The position numbers and the translations under genes were made by a program. The notes beneath the pieces are model-generated. The model saw only the letters and a list, made by a program, of their open reading frames with translations, searched no databases and was not told where the DNA came from. DNA of 64,000 nt from Phallusia mammillata (Eukaryota > Chordata > Ascidiacea > Phlebobranchia > Ascidiidae): contig QLIY01000127.1 in assembly GCA_003260075.1 (NCBI GenBank), positions 1 through 64,000 of the forward strand, written 5' to 3'. This document shows, one piece after another, positions 47,103 to 62,585 of this stretch. Numbering within the stretch: the first letter of the stretch is position 1; every line of letters starts with the position of its first letter.

Positions 47103-47172
47103 CTGTTTCGATTCCTTCCGATGAATGACTTGCAAAGGCAACCAACAGTACTGAGAGAATAAACATCGTCAT
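47103..47172 (-). CDS. First exon of a secreted protein (signal peptide), rest of gene not found
   Basis: The ATG at 47172 opens MTMFILSVLLVAFASHSSEG, a classic signal peptide: short N-region, hydrophobic core, small residues before likely cleavage around Ala-Ser-His. After 70 coding bases a GTAAGC donor follows at 47102. A TATA box lies about 50 bases upstream. The continuation is unknown; an n at 47052 shows that the sequence just downstream is a contig join. It is divergent from arginyl-tRNA synthetase, with about 830 bases between the start codons. Family cannot be named from 23 residues. Confidence 0.6.
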
Positions 47173-47220
47173 CTTGTAAATCTTGTTGTTGTTGTGTGTA
47201 GGTGGCTATAAACTTGCTTG

Positions 47221-47228
47221 CTTATATA
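47221..47228 (-). promoter_or_regulatory. TATA box of the secreted-protein gene
   Basis: TATATAAG on the minus strand at 47228-47221, in the context GCTATATAAGCAAG, lies 49 bases before the ATG at 47172. That predicts a transcription start near 47195 and a very short leader rich in CAA repeats. A strong TATA with a short leader fits a tissue-specific, highly expressed secreted protein. Confidence 0.55.
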
Positions 47229-47999
47229 GCCTACTGTAGATAATGGTTGTTGTTTTGTTAATTGCCTACAAATGGATATGTATCTCAGTAATTAGTAGTC
47301 AGTAAACCTGGTTCACCTTGGAAAGACATTAGGGAAAGGCTTTTGTCTCATTAGCCATTATGAGTATTAATGATTGCGCAATAACTGTCATGTACCGTAA
47401 CAAGTCAACAATGTTTCTAATTGACGTTAGTTTCATATTCAGTAGCCTACTTTTCAGAAATTTCTGGAAATGAAGAGTTACGTACCATTTCATCACAATA
47501 CAAACACCAGCTACTCAGTGATAAATTAATGATGCAACAAGCTGATGTAACCCCGTAACTCACAGGCTGGAAATGGGTCATTCGTTGCATCTTGGTAATA
47601 AACGAAACCCATTGGGCAAAATTGATGATGCAATGTGTCAAAGACAAAGCCGCAAGCTGGTTAAGATCCAGTTTTTACGAATAATACCTTGCTTTCGCGT
47701 TTTTTTTTGTTTTATCTGCTGTCTTTTGTATATAACACAAAATTGTCTTCCATATTTCATGTTTTGAGGGGTAGAAAAATAAAAATATGTCGACCAAACG
47801 AATAACAATGATTGTACAGTTGAGGATAAATTGCGAATTGTCGCGTGTACCCGGGTACTTTACCTAAATAATTAGCTGCTTTAGAGAAAGTTTTCGATTT
47901 TAAGCGATAATGTATTTAAAACTATAGTTTTGCGTGTATTTCTGTGCTGTAGAAATAATTTAGCCTGCATCAAAAAACTGAAATTGTTAGGAAACTTCA

Positions 48000-50906
<2,907 letters not shown>

Positions 50907-50907
50907 N
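50907..50907. other. Scaffold junction (n) that truncates RARS1
   Basis: A single n inside exon 6. Left of it long homopolymer runs are C; right of it they are G (60168-60259, 61605-61692). The protein frame stops making sense immediately after. I infer that two scaffolds built separately were joined here, the right one after reverse complementation. Confidence 0.75.
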
Positions 50908-53900
50908 CTGTTGATAAAAAGGGCGGGTCTAAATTCAGTCGGATTGCTTTGCGGCAATGTTAAACGGGTTTGATGGGACAGTGAACCTTACGTGCGGTAA
51001 GTACACGTTTTCAAAAATTATCGGATTTCCAAACGCCACATGAAACGAATGAATCAAATTTCCTCGGGACCCGTGTAGACGTTAAGACAGGGTATAATAA
51101 CTGGACATATTCCACTGCAAGAAAAATTATCAGACCGATATTAAATGAGACTGAAAATGCCAGAGGTGAGACGAAAGGAATTTCGTGCCGCACTATGGCG
51201 AAGATACACGGGATTTGACACATTTATGTCAGGCATTATTATGTGCGGCTAATTTTAATTACAAAGAGAGAAAATAAAATTGTCTAAAAGCCTCATACAC
51301 ACAAATCCGGGCGGTTCTTAACCTGTGGGTATTTACGCTCCAAAGAGGGGGAATTTTTTATGGGGAGTTCCATCATCATTTTGAAGTTCCATGGCCTGAT
51401 GTCAATATTCCCATGATGTTAAAGTTGGTAATTTTAGTTTTTTGGAAAGATTGTAAATGAAAATCATCTTGATAGACTCAGGGTTGAAAATAACAAAAGT
51501 TCCACTTCACAAAATGAAAAAAATGACAACCGTGTGTTTCACTTGGTAAGGCAGATAACGAAAATACGAATACATGTGTTGTTAGTGTTACGATGGTAAA
51601 GTTCCACAAAACGTGTATTGATTGACCTATATTTAAGCGCAGACGGAAGGTGAAATCGATAAATCTACTTAACGGCGCGTGGTGCTTCTTAAAAGCCGGT
51701 GTGCGGTTATTTTACCCGTTTGCAAACAAGTTGATTTCGCTTGTGTCCCTACCTACAAACCGTCTTTACCAATGGCCCATATTTTTACAAAGATTATGCG
51801 TTTTTTGTATGCGTTTCGCCACCTTGTCAGAGCTTTCTGCAGCAACTGTAACCAAAAGCAAGTTAAGAAATCAACTAACATCAACGCAATAATGTGGTTT
51901 CACAACCAAAAAAACTAAGTTATTGCTATGCTTTTCAAGGATTTCAACACGTAACCATAGTGAATTTCTGTTTTTTTGTAATTTCATGTATAAAAATGCA
52001 ATTTTATTATGTTGCATTATTAATTATCGTAACAGCACATATGTGATGCCTAATTCTCCTAATTCGACGTGTTCGGTTTGCGCAATTATCTGCTGTAGAA
52101 CACACACGCTTTCTCATGTATTTTTCAAGACGGTGCATCAGTGAACTCTTTGTGGGCGCAAAAATGAGACGAAACTCGTCCGACACCGATAAGCAACGCG
52201 GAAACGTGGCCGTGGAATAAAGACCTGGTCATAGGATAAATTAACGGCTTAACAGAAATTACTGAATAGTTGAGGGGGTCTGAGAAAAATCTTGCTACAA
52301 GCAAAGACGTCACTGTACTGGCCAATGACAGGCCCTGATGGCAATTAGATCGTAGTTTGTGGCACGAATCAGGAACAAGCTCGGCACCAATTAAACCGCA
52401 GACCTTGTACCGGTACAAACTGGCCAAAATGATTGAGAACATTGATAATGAACGGCATACACACTATAGGTGGCAATTGGATTAAATGTCTTTTCTTTGT
52501 GAATTAGCCTATAACATATTAACAACGGTGGAACCTTTTTTCCCACAAGACCAATGAATAACTTATTTTACAAAGGCTTTTCAACGACAACATAGGTAGT
52601 GTAAATTTATGTAAATGTGAATTTTCTTAGTTTCTATTACCGGTAACAATTGTTTCCATTACAAATAGCAATTTACCTTGATTTACATAACAACACCCTT
52701 TACATGCTTCAAAGTAGCAATTAGAATGTGAATACAGTCTCTAATGGTTCAATTGTCTTAATCAACTTGTCACAAATTTTTTACATCACAATGTATTGTA
52801 ACCAAAAAAAGAAACATATTCTCCTTATTAATAAAGTTCAGGTTTCTACAAATTAAATTCTTATTTGCACTGTTTACCAGCATGCTGTCGTTAGCATTGT
52901 TCAAAAAAAATTTTGTTGGTCTCATTATTATTGGAAGGACAGTAAAATGCAGAAACCGGAAAGAATGTTACCATATAAACCACAAGTTTCAGTGGAAATG
53001 TGCAGGACAGGCCCCACCTAATACACAATCATTTTGTTCACCACAATCAGACACACAAGGTAATAATTTTACATGTTAACACCTTGAAAAGGTCAAGTTT
53101 CCTAGACCATGCCATTATAACAGTAATGACACTTCCTTTGCCTACACGCCCACAATTGTACCATCAAATTACACAACATCTTCTGAGAAGGTTAATTAAC
53201 TATATGGTCATAATGTTTAAGTTCAAGGAATAAAATAGCCAATCAAACGGCATGATGCAGCATCATGGTAAAGATGAGTCATCAAACTGAAGTTTAACTA
53301 GATTCAAATCAGTGAACAGTTAGCTGCAAGTATAAGCTGCTATAAGGCTTAGTTGAAACTTATTGCTTGCCAGTTACATGCAGTGCAGTAAATGTAAAAA
53401 GCAAGAAATACAAGAAAATATTAATACCGGTTGAAAGAAAATGACTTTTAACCAAAGCCTTTAAGCCAGTATGCCACATATCATCATATACCCTATAAAA
53501 AGACCTCATCAAAATAAAAACATTACAGTAAAACTGTAAGTACATATTCTTGGTCAAGAAACACATGTCAGTCTTAAATAACACTAGGGCAGACTTGAAA
53601 CAGTTTATATCCAGCACATATGAGTCATGTCAAATTCAAGTGGCGGCTTATGCAGTTATGTAACCGCAAACTAGCTTGTTTTGTTGACATAAACAATTTG
53701 GCAATCAAGGACAATAACACATAGTTTAAAAGTCACAAATCAGTTTTTAGGAACTGCATAACTTGTTTTATAAACCTGGGTTGGTTACTGTATTACTGTA
53801 ACACCAAAGAAATTGCAGCACATGTTCATGTCAATGTCAACTGACCAAAATCTGAGCGTTATTACAGTTGTTTTTTTCACATCTTGTAAATTTAAAATTA

Positions 53901-54030
53901 TATTCCAACCTGGGGGCCTAAAACACAATATGGTATGTTCAGCTTGAAATAAAACCTACCCTGATAATCATGTACAGTTGTATACAATTTTCAGTATTAA
54001 AACATTAAGATGAAGTGCTAAAGTACTAAC
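50908..54030. other. No gene recognised
   Basis: A mix of CpG-containing DNA (to about 52.4 kb) and AT-rich DNA. Both strands were scanned for the missing arginyl-tRNA synthetase exons, and none was seen. Short open frames only. Confidence 0.4.
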
Positions 54031-54249
54031 CATGGATGAAGGTCCATCACATGAAACCAGTGTTGTCATTGGAAAAGTTCTTTGTGTGATTTCGAGTTTT
54101 CTTTGCTGGTGAATTGAATAGGCAAGAAGTGCAGAGCCACAGGCCGTGCAAACCAAAGCAACTCTTCCACCACTTTTCGACATTGTTGGAGACACCAACA
54201 TCGCCGATGCATTTGCAAAGGCCAATCTAACGGTTTTTCGAAACGCCAT
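54031..54249 (-). CDS. First exon of a putative mitochondrial membrane protein, possibly MICU N-terminus
   Basis: The ATG at 54249 opens 73 residues starting MAFRKTVRLAFANASAMLVS, then a hydrophobic stretch VALVCTACGSALLAYSI, ending in a GTTAGT donor in phase 0. A basic presequence followed by one membrane helix is the N-terminal plan of MICU2/3. The MICU exon at 42620 also starts in phase 0 on the same strand, so it could be its first exon. If so, the arginyl-tRNA synthetase exons would lie inside the MICU gene. The junction at 50907 between them makes this uncertain, and another inner-membrane protein is possible. Confidence 0.5.
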
Positions 54250-57200
54250 TTTTGCCGTGTTTAATGTTTATACACATACACGAAAAAACTGTTAACAATA
54301 ACAAAACCCCTGCAGCCAAATCTGCCTGTAACAACCTAGATTTACAATAACAATGTTACTGTGCATTATCTTGTACCTACAAACAGAATTCTTGGACAAA
54401 ACCATAGAAATCCATTTTTTTAAAAAGGGGGCTAAACCATTTTGAGAATTATCAAACGACAAGTAGTTTTTACTCTGCTTGGAGACCATTTTCGAAAAAA
54501 TATTTAGTGTTATGTTCCAAAAGGTTTTTGAACAAAAATTGATGAAACAAGCCTTTTTATATTTTGTGATTTATTGTGTACACAATGTTTGTGTTGAAAA
54601 AAAAAGCACAAACAAGACAATGAAACATGTAACTGAACATTCATAATCTACCAGAGATTTGGTTATTTTATGAGGTAATCGTTTTTTTCTATTACGCCAT
54701 TGTTTTGACAGTAGCCGCACAGTTTGTTTTCCTTCAACGGTAGCGCCCAGGCAACGCCACAAATGACAAAATATATTGTTCACGTGTTCAAAACCATGCC
54801 CAAAGACAAACGATATAGGCCACCCACGCCCCAGAATGTAAATATAGAAAGCGATGGGCCAGATTTTCTATAGATCATGTAGAAATATCGACGCCACTGC
54901 ATTGATGGTATCTTTAGATGGGCACGAACCGCTTTTCCTGGCAAAGGGGTCTGTCCATACGCACTAAGCCGAGTGTAGCTTGCCGAATTAGTAATTACGA
55001 AATTGTTGACATTCGAATCGCAAGTAAAGCGTAGTTCGGAAGCGAAATCAATTTGAAGACTATTGTAGATATGATCAGATAACCAACATGTGTGCGTTAC
55101 AGACAGGCAGGCAAACAAGACAAGGATTGTGTAACGGCTGTTGTCGCATTTCCCGTGGCTTAAGTTTCTCGCCAAAATATTATCGTTGGCGATTTAAAAC
55201 TCGCATGGAAGAAAGTGAGCATCAAGTGGCCGGTTAGAAGAGCAGCGACCCGAATCGGGCGGTGAAAATGATGTGAAAGCACGACACATGATAATCTGCG
55301 TTTGTGTGTCATTCCTTTCATGCCGTGAAGGCGATCAACAGACCAAAGAAATTGATGGTTTGAAACCTGTTACTGCAGATCGCTGGCGCTCAGCGGGAAA
55401 ATCACTAATACGATAAAAGATTTGAGACACCCTTAATCCAGAACCCGCATTTCGCACCCATTGTTGTGGAAAACTTATTATAGTGTCTTGCTAATGTCAT
55501 TGTACTTGGTGACCGTGTGTTGTGCGCTATAGTAGCTTGACCTGTAAACGACTGTTGTTAGTTAAAACTGTTCAAAACACATTGAGTCCTTTCAAGTGCA
55601 TTGATCGCAAATTAGAAGCCTAAGATATCAAGGCGGCGTTGAAATGGGGATTGCGAACGGGAGAGTTGGTAAACAGCGATGCCGCTAGTAGAAGATCAAA
55701 TAAACACACGCGCCCGCGATTCAGGAGTATTTCTAAACGCGATGCCCTTAGCCCGTGTCGGAGTGGATAAACAAGTCTAATAGCAAGTACGTGGACAGGC
55801 CGAAATGGTGCAAACAAACTCGGGTGCGACGAGTGATAGTGTCAAGTTGCCAGCTGGCGCGTGGCCAACAACTCCAAGTGTATGGCTGGCAACGCTGTGG
55901 GAAGTTAACTTGGAGACAAATACTTCGCTTACCACTTCGCCCCATTATACACGATTCGGCAAACACGCCGCGGCGATTGAGCAATGCCTGTGAAGCCGTG
56001 TGTCTGCGCTTTCGCTTTGCCTCATTACCAAGTATGATGATCAATTCACAAAAAATAAAGGCCCTCTTTCATTAAGCTTCGATATTTTACCTCTACCGAC
56101 TGCTCAGTTATAAACTCTACCGGGCAAATGTCATCGCTGGTGGCCCCGGGATCGTTTAGAGTTTAAGCTCATCATATTTCGGACCTTTGGTTTCCGCGGC
56201 TTTCTCTTTACCTCCTGAAAACTCTATTTTTGCTCATATTTTTAATATTTTATACAGCATTAGCAGCCGTACTCTCATAAACAGGCATTGAAATGCTTGC
56301 GTCAGCAAAACGTGTCATAAGCTTGTGTCGCGACGTCAAAACGACATTCTCTACGCAATTGTTGTTGAATTCCGACATGGAACGCGTCAGGAACGCAATA
56401 GTGAAGGGCTTAGCCAGGTCTCACACAATATGCTGTTTGCGAATATCATGATTCACTTTGCTGTTCACGGCAATTGGCCACCTAATCCAGCTCTGACTTC
56501 AGGCACCTCACCAAGTCTGTTTGCGTTTCAGTTACGTCGGCTGTCACGATTTGAGTACTCTCGCACGTAACGATAAACTAATTTCATCAAAAATATTCCC
56601 GGCGCTGTAAAATTCCTCGACCAACGGGGAGAACGGAATGTAACGCTGTGCGTAACGTAACCACGGCGCGTCGCAGTGATGAGAAAACTTCTGCGTCATG
56701 GTGACGGAGTTAACCCACAGTCAGCCCCCATTACCTCATATCAAACTCTACCTTAGCAGAGCGCCTATTTAAGGACAAGTTTGGTACTAGCGTATTGGGG
56801 TAAGGGAAGGTAAATACAAACACGTCGATCACCACCCATATGGGTTTGGGTGGCTCGTCGTATGTTTGCTAGGTTGGGTGCTTTGATGATATGCTCTGTC
56901 GCCTTCATCGTGTCGCCCTGGAAGCGGCAAAATGTCGACTCTCGCTGTTCGTCATAATGGAAGTGATATGACTATGGGTGGGAACATTATCACATCAAGG
57001 GCGAAAGACGCTGGGTTGGTATACTGGGAAGAACTGGGCCTCGTGAAGACTCGTACACCTGTAGTGAGAATACGTGATTCACCCAAAAAGGCCCAAAACA
57101 ACGGAAAAGCACTCACACTTTGTAGCGATGCATAAGGCGTCTGTTTCCTAGGCGACTTAAAAAAGCATCCCCGACAATCATGATTCGACTCACCCAAAAA

Positions 57201-59051
57201 TTATCCAACCGCTTCCGAAGTTTTAGTATAAAATAGACGACCAGTTACTGATTTAGCCAGTTCGGACCAGGCAGCAAAAGGGTTAACTTCTCTATCCTAA
57301 ACCCCTACAAGGGTCTAGGCCGAGGGATAGGGGACCCTAAATTCTGCAGTGGCAATATAAGTTATAAACTGAAATATCTACGCTGATTTTAGGAACTCGA
57401 AATTATAAGCTGCTTAGAATCTGTGTTTCTTGGCTTTAAAACTATGCGAAAATTGTAAAGTTTAAAAGGCTAAATTTTAAAATGAAATTACGTGCCTTTG
57501 GGCCACAGTGTCAAAATTATGGTTTTTGCGCATATGCATGTGGGGCATCGTTGGTGCCACGTATATTTTGATTGACAGCCGGTGCGCTTGACGAGGCGTC
57601 GTGCAGTGCTCGTGGGCGAAAGTGCAATGTGGAGAATTCGCTAATATTTGCCGTTTAATCCCGAACGCATGCGGTCAGAAGGCGATACACAGAGATTAAA
57701 AATCTAATGTATACAATGCAACAATAGCAGCGGGTGAGCGAGAAAAAGGGCGAATCGTGCCCTATACCGACGAGGTCTTCGCCAGGTCTTTTAATGAGAC
57801 GTCGGCCGCTGTGCAGAAAAAAGTTGACGAGTGGGCAGCTTGAAAAAGTGTGCGTTCACCGAAAGCGAAGTCGCTTCCTTTTATTATCGTGCCCCAATCA
57901 TGGAAAGTCACAGATCAGTCGTGAACGCTCATGGCGTTCCCAACTTCATGTGAAATCAATGGAATGATAATGAGAAATTAGAAATGTATGTGTCATTCAG
58001 ATCAGGTTGCACCAAAGCAAAAATGTGCAGGACCTTTGCTAATAAGTCGGTAGAAAAATATACGTTTGCAACATACAAAGTTCTATTTATTGGTAAAAAG
58101 CATGCAAAAAATCTTTAGGCAGGTGGTAGCACTTGAGTCAGAGCGTGGATTGTAGAAAATAATACACCGGTTTGTAGCATTAAATATATTTGCCAGTGTA
58201 ATAGCGACGGACGACGAGTTACTCCTTTCCGGTCGCCTAATTTGACAAGGAGTGGTCATGTCAGGCAACTGCCGATACCTTACTAGAGTTTGAATGGCTT
58301 TTTGGCTATTTTCAAGCACTCGAAAGGCCTTTATTAGCCGACATGGTGGTAGTGTTTGAACGCAGCAGAGATCAGTTGCAGCTGAAATAATCGAGATGTA
58401 AGTGGGCGGCTTGAGGTGTATTTGCGGTGTCGACGAGGTGTCAGAGTAAGAATTAAGGCCACGCCTAAAGTCAACTTTTGATTTTCTATCTGCCCGCTAC
58501 ATGCCATTTCGGAGGCATTTTATTATATATTCAGCCAATTTCTGAGACATACAAGCAATTTAACCGAAGCAACATAAATTGGGAGTGTAACATTTGGGAA
58601 AATACATTGTGCAGTTTGAGAGGACCAGAAAATATTTATTGCCGTTGGCAATAGACTGTTGTGTTCACGTAACATGCAGAACGTGCAACCAATAAGGCCA
58701 TTTTGTTTTCTTTTTTCAGACCCAAAGCGTGTTCAATTTGCTGTTAATGAGATCGGCATTTGGTGTCTAATACCCTGAAAGCGAGATAAGACTTTCATTA
58801 AATCAAACACGACCAAGAGATACTACCTTGCTCTCGCACGCGGTCAAGTTCGACAGCCAACAAAGCGACGGAGGCGTCCATTGAAGCAGCCGCCTTCTTT
58901 CTAATCGGCATCCAGCTGAGTTCAAAATCTTCAGCGAGCACACGACTCTCAATCAGTCTGTATCGTACGCTGCGCAGCCAAGAGCTGACAGAGCAAACGT
59001 GTTTTTTCAGTTACATTTTTAAACGAAGTTTACCTTTTCAACTGAACAGTC
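54250..59051. other. Region upstream of FGF9/16/20, no gene recognised
   Basis: From about 54.8 kb the DNA becomes G+C- and CpG-rich with little low-complexity sequence. Open frames of up to about 130 codons (for example 55175-54780 minus) lack recognisable motifs and splice context. It probably contains cis-regulatory DNA for the FGF gene, as the region is large and free of obvious transposons, but no specific site can be supported. Confidence 0.4.
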
Positions 59052-60167
59052 ATGTCGTTTTTGAGTTCAACTGGGGTGGAAAGCTACCCCGGACAATCAG
59101 TGGAATCAGCCACTGGCACCATTAGCTCGCTTTTGCTTGCGGTGCTATCCCGGGCTAGGAGGATTACCGGAGGCGGCAACTCAGAGCAGAAGACCCCGTC
59201 GTTCGCACTACGGGGATCGATGTCCCGAATCCCCGCCAGCGAAGTTAGATCCGTCGATCCCGAGGTTCGAAGGAAAACGCATATGCGGCCGCTTAAGAAC
59301 GGAAACCCTATTCAAGTCAACCGACCGCAGCCAATAGTGCCTGACAGTGTACCAATGGTACATGACCGTCTTCCAGACCCTTTAGCTTGGAATAAAATCG
59401 ACGCAAAACTGGAGAAAATGGAGAACAACGCCTTCACCGCATCTGGTTCAAGTAAAGGTACCGTAAGCCAACGTTCAACCCGACCCGAAACGGCTGTCGA
59501 TGCATCATCGTCAGTGACAACATCAAAAAGCAGCACAACCAAAATTTCTTCAAGACCGTCGCCAAAAGCCGCAAAGCGCTCGCGACGAACGAAACGAAAT
59601 TCTCAACTCTCACCGCAAATGGCCGGAGTCCTGCGCAGGAGGCAAATGTACTGCAGTACGGGATTTCATGTGCAAATTATGAAAGACGGTCGGGTGACTT
59701 CGACGAGGACAGACCACGAAGAACATGGTGAGTTAAAATATTCAAAATTTTTTTACGTTAATAACACATAGTGGTCTGGAATAGTGATAGGGTGTTTAGC
59801 GCATTCTGCAAAGACAAGCAATTGTCGCCTGTTCGTCGGGCGCAAAACAAAGTGTGTACCCAATAAGCTCACCGCTTGCACAGCCGTAAATATCGCCCGG
59901 TACTCGTATTAATGACTGTTTGCACGCCTTGCAGTCAGATTTTCGCGATTGCGGGCGGCAGCGTTTCAAAGAATTTTATTGTAGCGAAACAGCAGACACA
60001 GGTTTTAATCGCGCCCTATATTTGGCCGACGCAAACCACAACGGGGCCTCTGGATCCTGCAAATACCTTGTCCAGGGAGCTGGCTATATCTCAGCGAAGT
60101 CAGGGCGTGGTGACATACTATTAATTTATCCGCGTTCGCACTGTTTGTTTGGTTAAAAAAATCGCCT

Positions 60168-60259
<92 letters not shown>

Positions 60260-61602
60260 CGTGTAGAATTGAATGGACGTGCAGACAAATTTTGGGTGGC
60301 GTGGCTCGTTTATTGAATAGGAATGTCGTGGGAAACGTCGATAAACGGGGGTTCGGTGCAAATCTATAACTGACGACGTTGAAATGATGGATGGAACTGT
60401 AGCGTTCCCAAAACGCCTATATGTTAGGTAGCGTGCGTCGTTCGTGTTGCGTGTGATGGCAAATTGGCGTAAATGCCTTTATGGAGGTTTTCCGGTGTCA
60501 TGAAACCGCGCTTGGTGCGAATATTAATTCGATGAACAGATGTTTCGAAGCGACGCCACTGGCCATAAAGATAGTGCAGCGCGATGCCCCTGCGTCAGCA
60601 GTCGGCGCACTTTCGTACCAACACAAAACAGCAAATTACCAGTCTACGAGGCGCAAATAAGCTCCTAAACGGCGACAAATTAGTGACACCGCCCCCCGGC
60701 TCATTCAATTCGCAGCGCGGTCATCGTGGCAACAGTTACTTTCTCGGGGCAGTCATATTTCGATAATTACAACAGATAAGTACAGGTGATTAGTTGCATT
60801 CGAGCGATGCATACACGCCACGCTCTTTTGTCTATGAAAAGCAATTAGTGTTCGAATTGGAGCATTGTTACCGCTTAGGGCAAACCAACCACGCTCGTTT
60901 TCGCGCGATCACACCTCCAGCAAGCAGTTGGACAACATACCCGAGAATATTTCACCCCTGTCGCTCATTACGGACCCATTAACCGCCCGTGCGCTCAAAA
61001 CCGCTGCGTCTCTAAGCCAATCACCAACAGCGAAGGCAAGCTGGGCGTTTTCACACGTGTTCTTGGCGTCGCATCGCCGGGAGATCCAAACCCTAATGCC
61101 CAAGTAATGTTGGCACAAGCCGTTTTTTCGCGGTTGCTCGTAGCACGATAGTTTTGTTGTTCAGCAGCGTCTCGTTGTTTGTGCGAATTATAACTGCTCG
61201 TATAATTGCGAAAGACGAGCGTAGCATTCCTTTGGCGTGTAGTTTGGCTCGGTTGTCCTTAGTGCCCTCGCAATGTTTGTGATTTCTGGGGCTCAATTGC
61301 CACCTGAGCATCATGTACCCTTTGACGTCATAAAGATCTTATTTCGCTTGTAATTTTTGTTAAACACTGTGTCTCCTTTCATCGCAGCGATCCTGGAATT
61401 CATTTCAGTCGGAGTGGGACTTGTGAGCATCCGAGGCGTCGTGAGCGGACTCTACCTTGCAATGGACTCGCGCGGTAGACTCTACGGATCGGTAAGTTGA
61501 CTCACCTTTGCTTTCTTATCACTGAGCCAGACATTAACGGTCTTAATCAAGCGACGGTCGAGTTGTGTCCATGTGCCGCATGCCACTTGAAAGCCTGGCA
61601 AC

Positions 61603-61693
<91 letters not shown>

Positions 61694-62585
61694 AACGCGC
61701 GTTAGCTGTGTATAATCAAACCGGCCAGCTAAACCGCTTCAAAGCCTACCCCCGCAAGATCAAGTGCCTGTATCGAAATTATTAAGGGCGGATATTAATT
61801 ACCTGTGTTAACGAGGGCGGGCCAGTGCGATATGAGTTCGACCTTCCAGTGGCCTAGGAATGCGACTTTCTCACAGTTCTATATAAACATCGTCCGCGCG
61901 GCTACAAGAACCGAGCGCTTTGTTGTCTTAGCGGTCCTTTCGAGTAGCAACAAATCGAAACCCTATTTAAACTTTTTGTCCGCCCTCTGACGCGTTACAA
62001 GAGCGACCCCCGATAAAAACGATCAGAAATGTAGCAATTCCGATGTAATCTGATCCCCGCCTAACCCATCACTCCGTTCACGCCCTGGAGTCCTCTCTGG
62101 ACTTTCCCACGAAAGCAGGGGTCCTGAATGAAAACCCGCGACTCGATTAAGTCAGCAGCGCGTCCAAGTGTTCGCTCAGGGGTCGAGTGCGGAGAGCAAG
62201 GCCTCTCGAAAGCCGATGGGCGTATCGGATCTTTTGCGTAAGCGCCACGGAGCACTTCAACGCTAGCGTGGCACCTGCATGGCAAAACGTGCTTCAATGC
62301 TCATTTTCGACAGTTGTGCTATAACGTATGTTGTTTTCTCTATAGGACGGGCTATGCGAGGATTGCAAATTTCGCGAGAAGCTTCAAGAGAACTGGTATA
62401 ACACCTACTCGTCGACACGCCATACGAATCGCGCCGGAACTAAGCCCTGTCTCGTGTCGCTGGGACGCAAACACAGATCACGACACGGGTGCCGAATCAA
62501 CGACAACCACCGATCAACCCATTTCCTACCCCGTGCAGTTGACCCCGAGCGGGTGCCTTCATTGTACCAAGGGATCCTCTACTGA
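59052..62585 (+). CDS. Fgf9/16/20: Fibroblast growth factor of the FGF9/16/20 subfamily, complete (3 exons)
   Basis: A secreted ligand for FGF receptors. In Ciona embryos Fgf9/16/20 is a known inducer of neural, notochord and mesenchyme fates through the ERK pathway. Exons: 59052-59727, 61388-61491, 62346-62585, with phases 1 and 0; total 339 aa. The beta-trefoil core starts at about residue 194 with [16 protein letters not shown], then [18 protein letters not shown] and [16 protein letters not shown] (exon 2), then [36 protein letters not shown] and the stop (exon 3). Exon boundaries fall at the positions typical of vertebrate FGF genes. The N-terminal extension (about 190 aa, Ser/Thr/Arg-rich) is much longer than in vertebrate FGF9 (208 aa in total) and shows no clear cleavable signal peptide. 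FGF9-group members often use an uncleaved internal signal. Both introns carry G runs that are probably coded gaps. Confidence 0.95.
60168..60259. other. G tract in FGF intron 1, probable coded gap
   Basis: An uninterrupted run of about 92 G. It parallels the C runs elsewhere but in the opposite base, and lies right of the junction at 50907. Real G runs of this length are very rare in animal genomes. Confidence 0.6.
61605..61692. other. G tract in FGF intron 2, probable coded gap
   Basis: An uninterrupted run of about 88 G between FGF exons 2 and 3, with the same interpretation as the tract at 60168. It does not disturb coding sequence. Confidence 0.6.

Noticed and set aside
54780..55175. 131-codon minus-strand ORF with a hydrophobic N-terminal stretch
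   Set aside because: No homology, no splice or promoter evidence, and open frames of this size are expected by chance in the GC-richer region.
60005..60361. Poly-proline frame on the minus strand
   Set aside because: Translation of the G run at 60168-60259.
61497..61785. Poly-glycine frame after FGF exon 2
   Set aside because: Intronic readthrough of a G run; exon 2 ends at a clear GTAAG donor at 61492.
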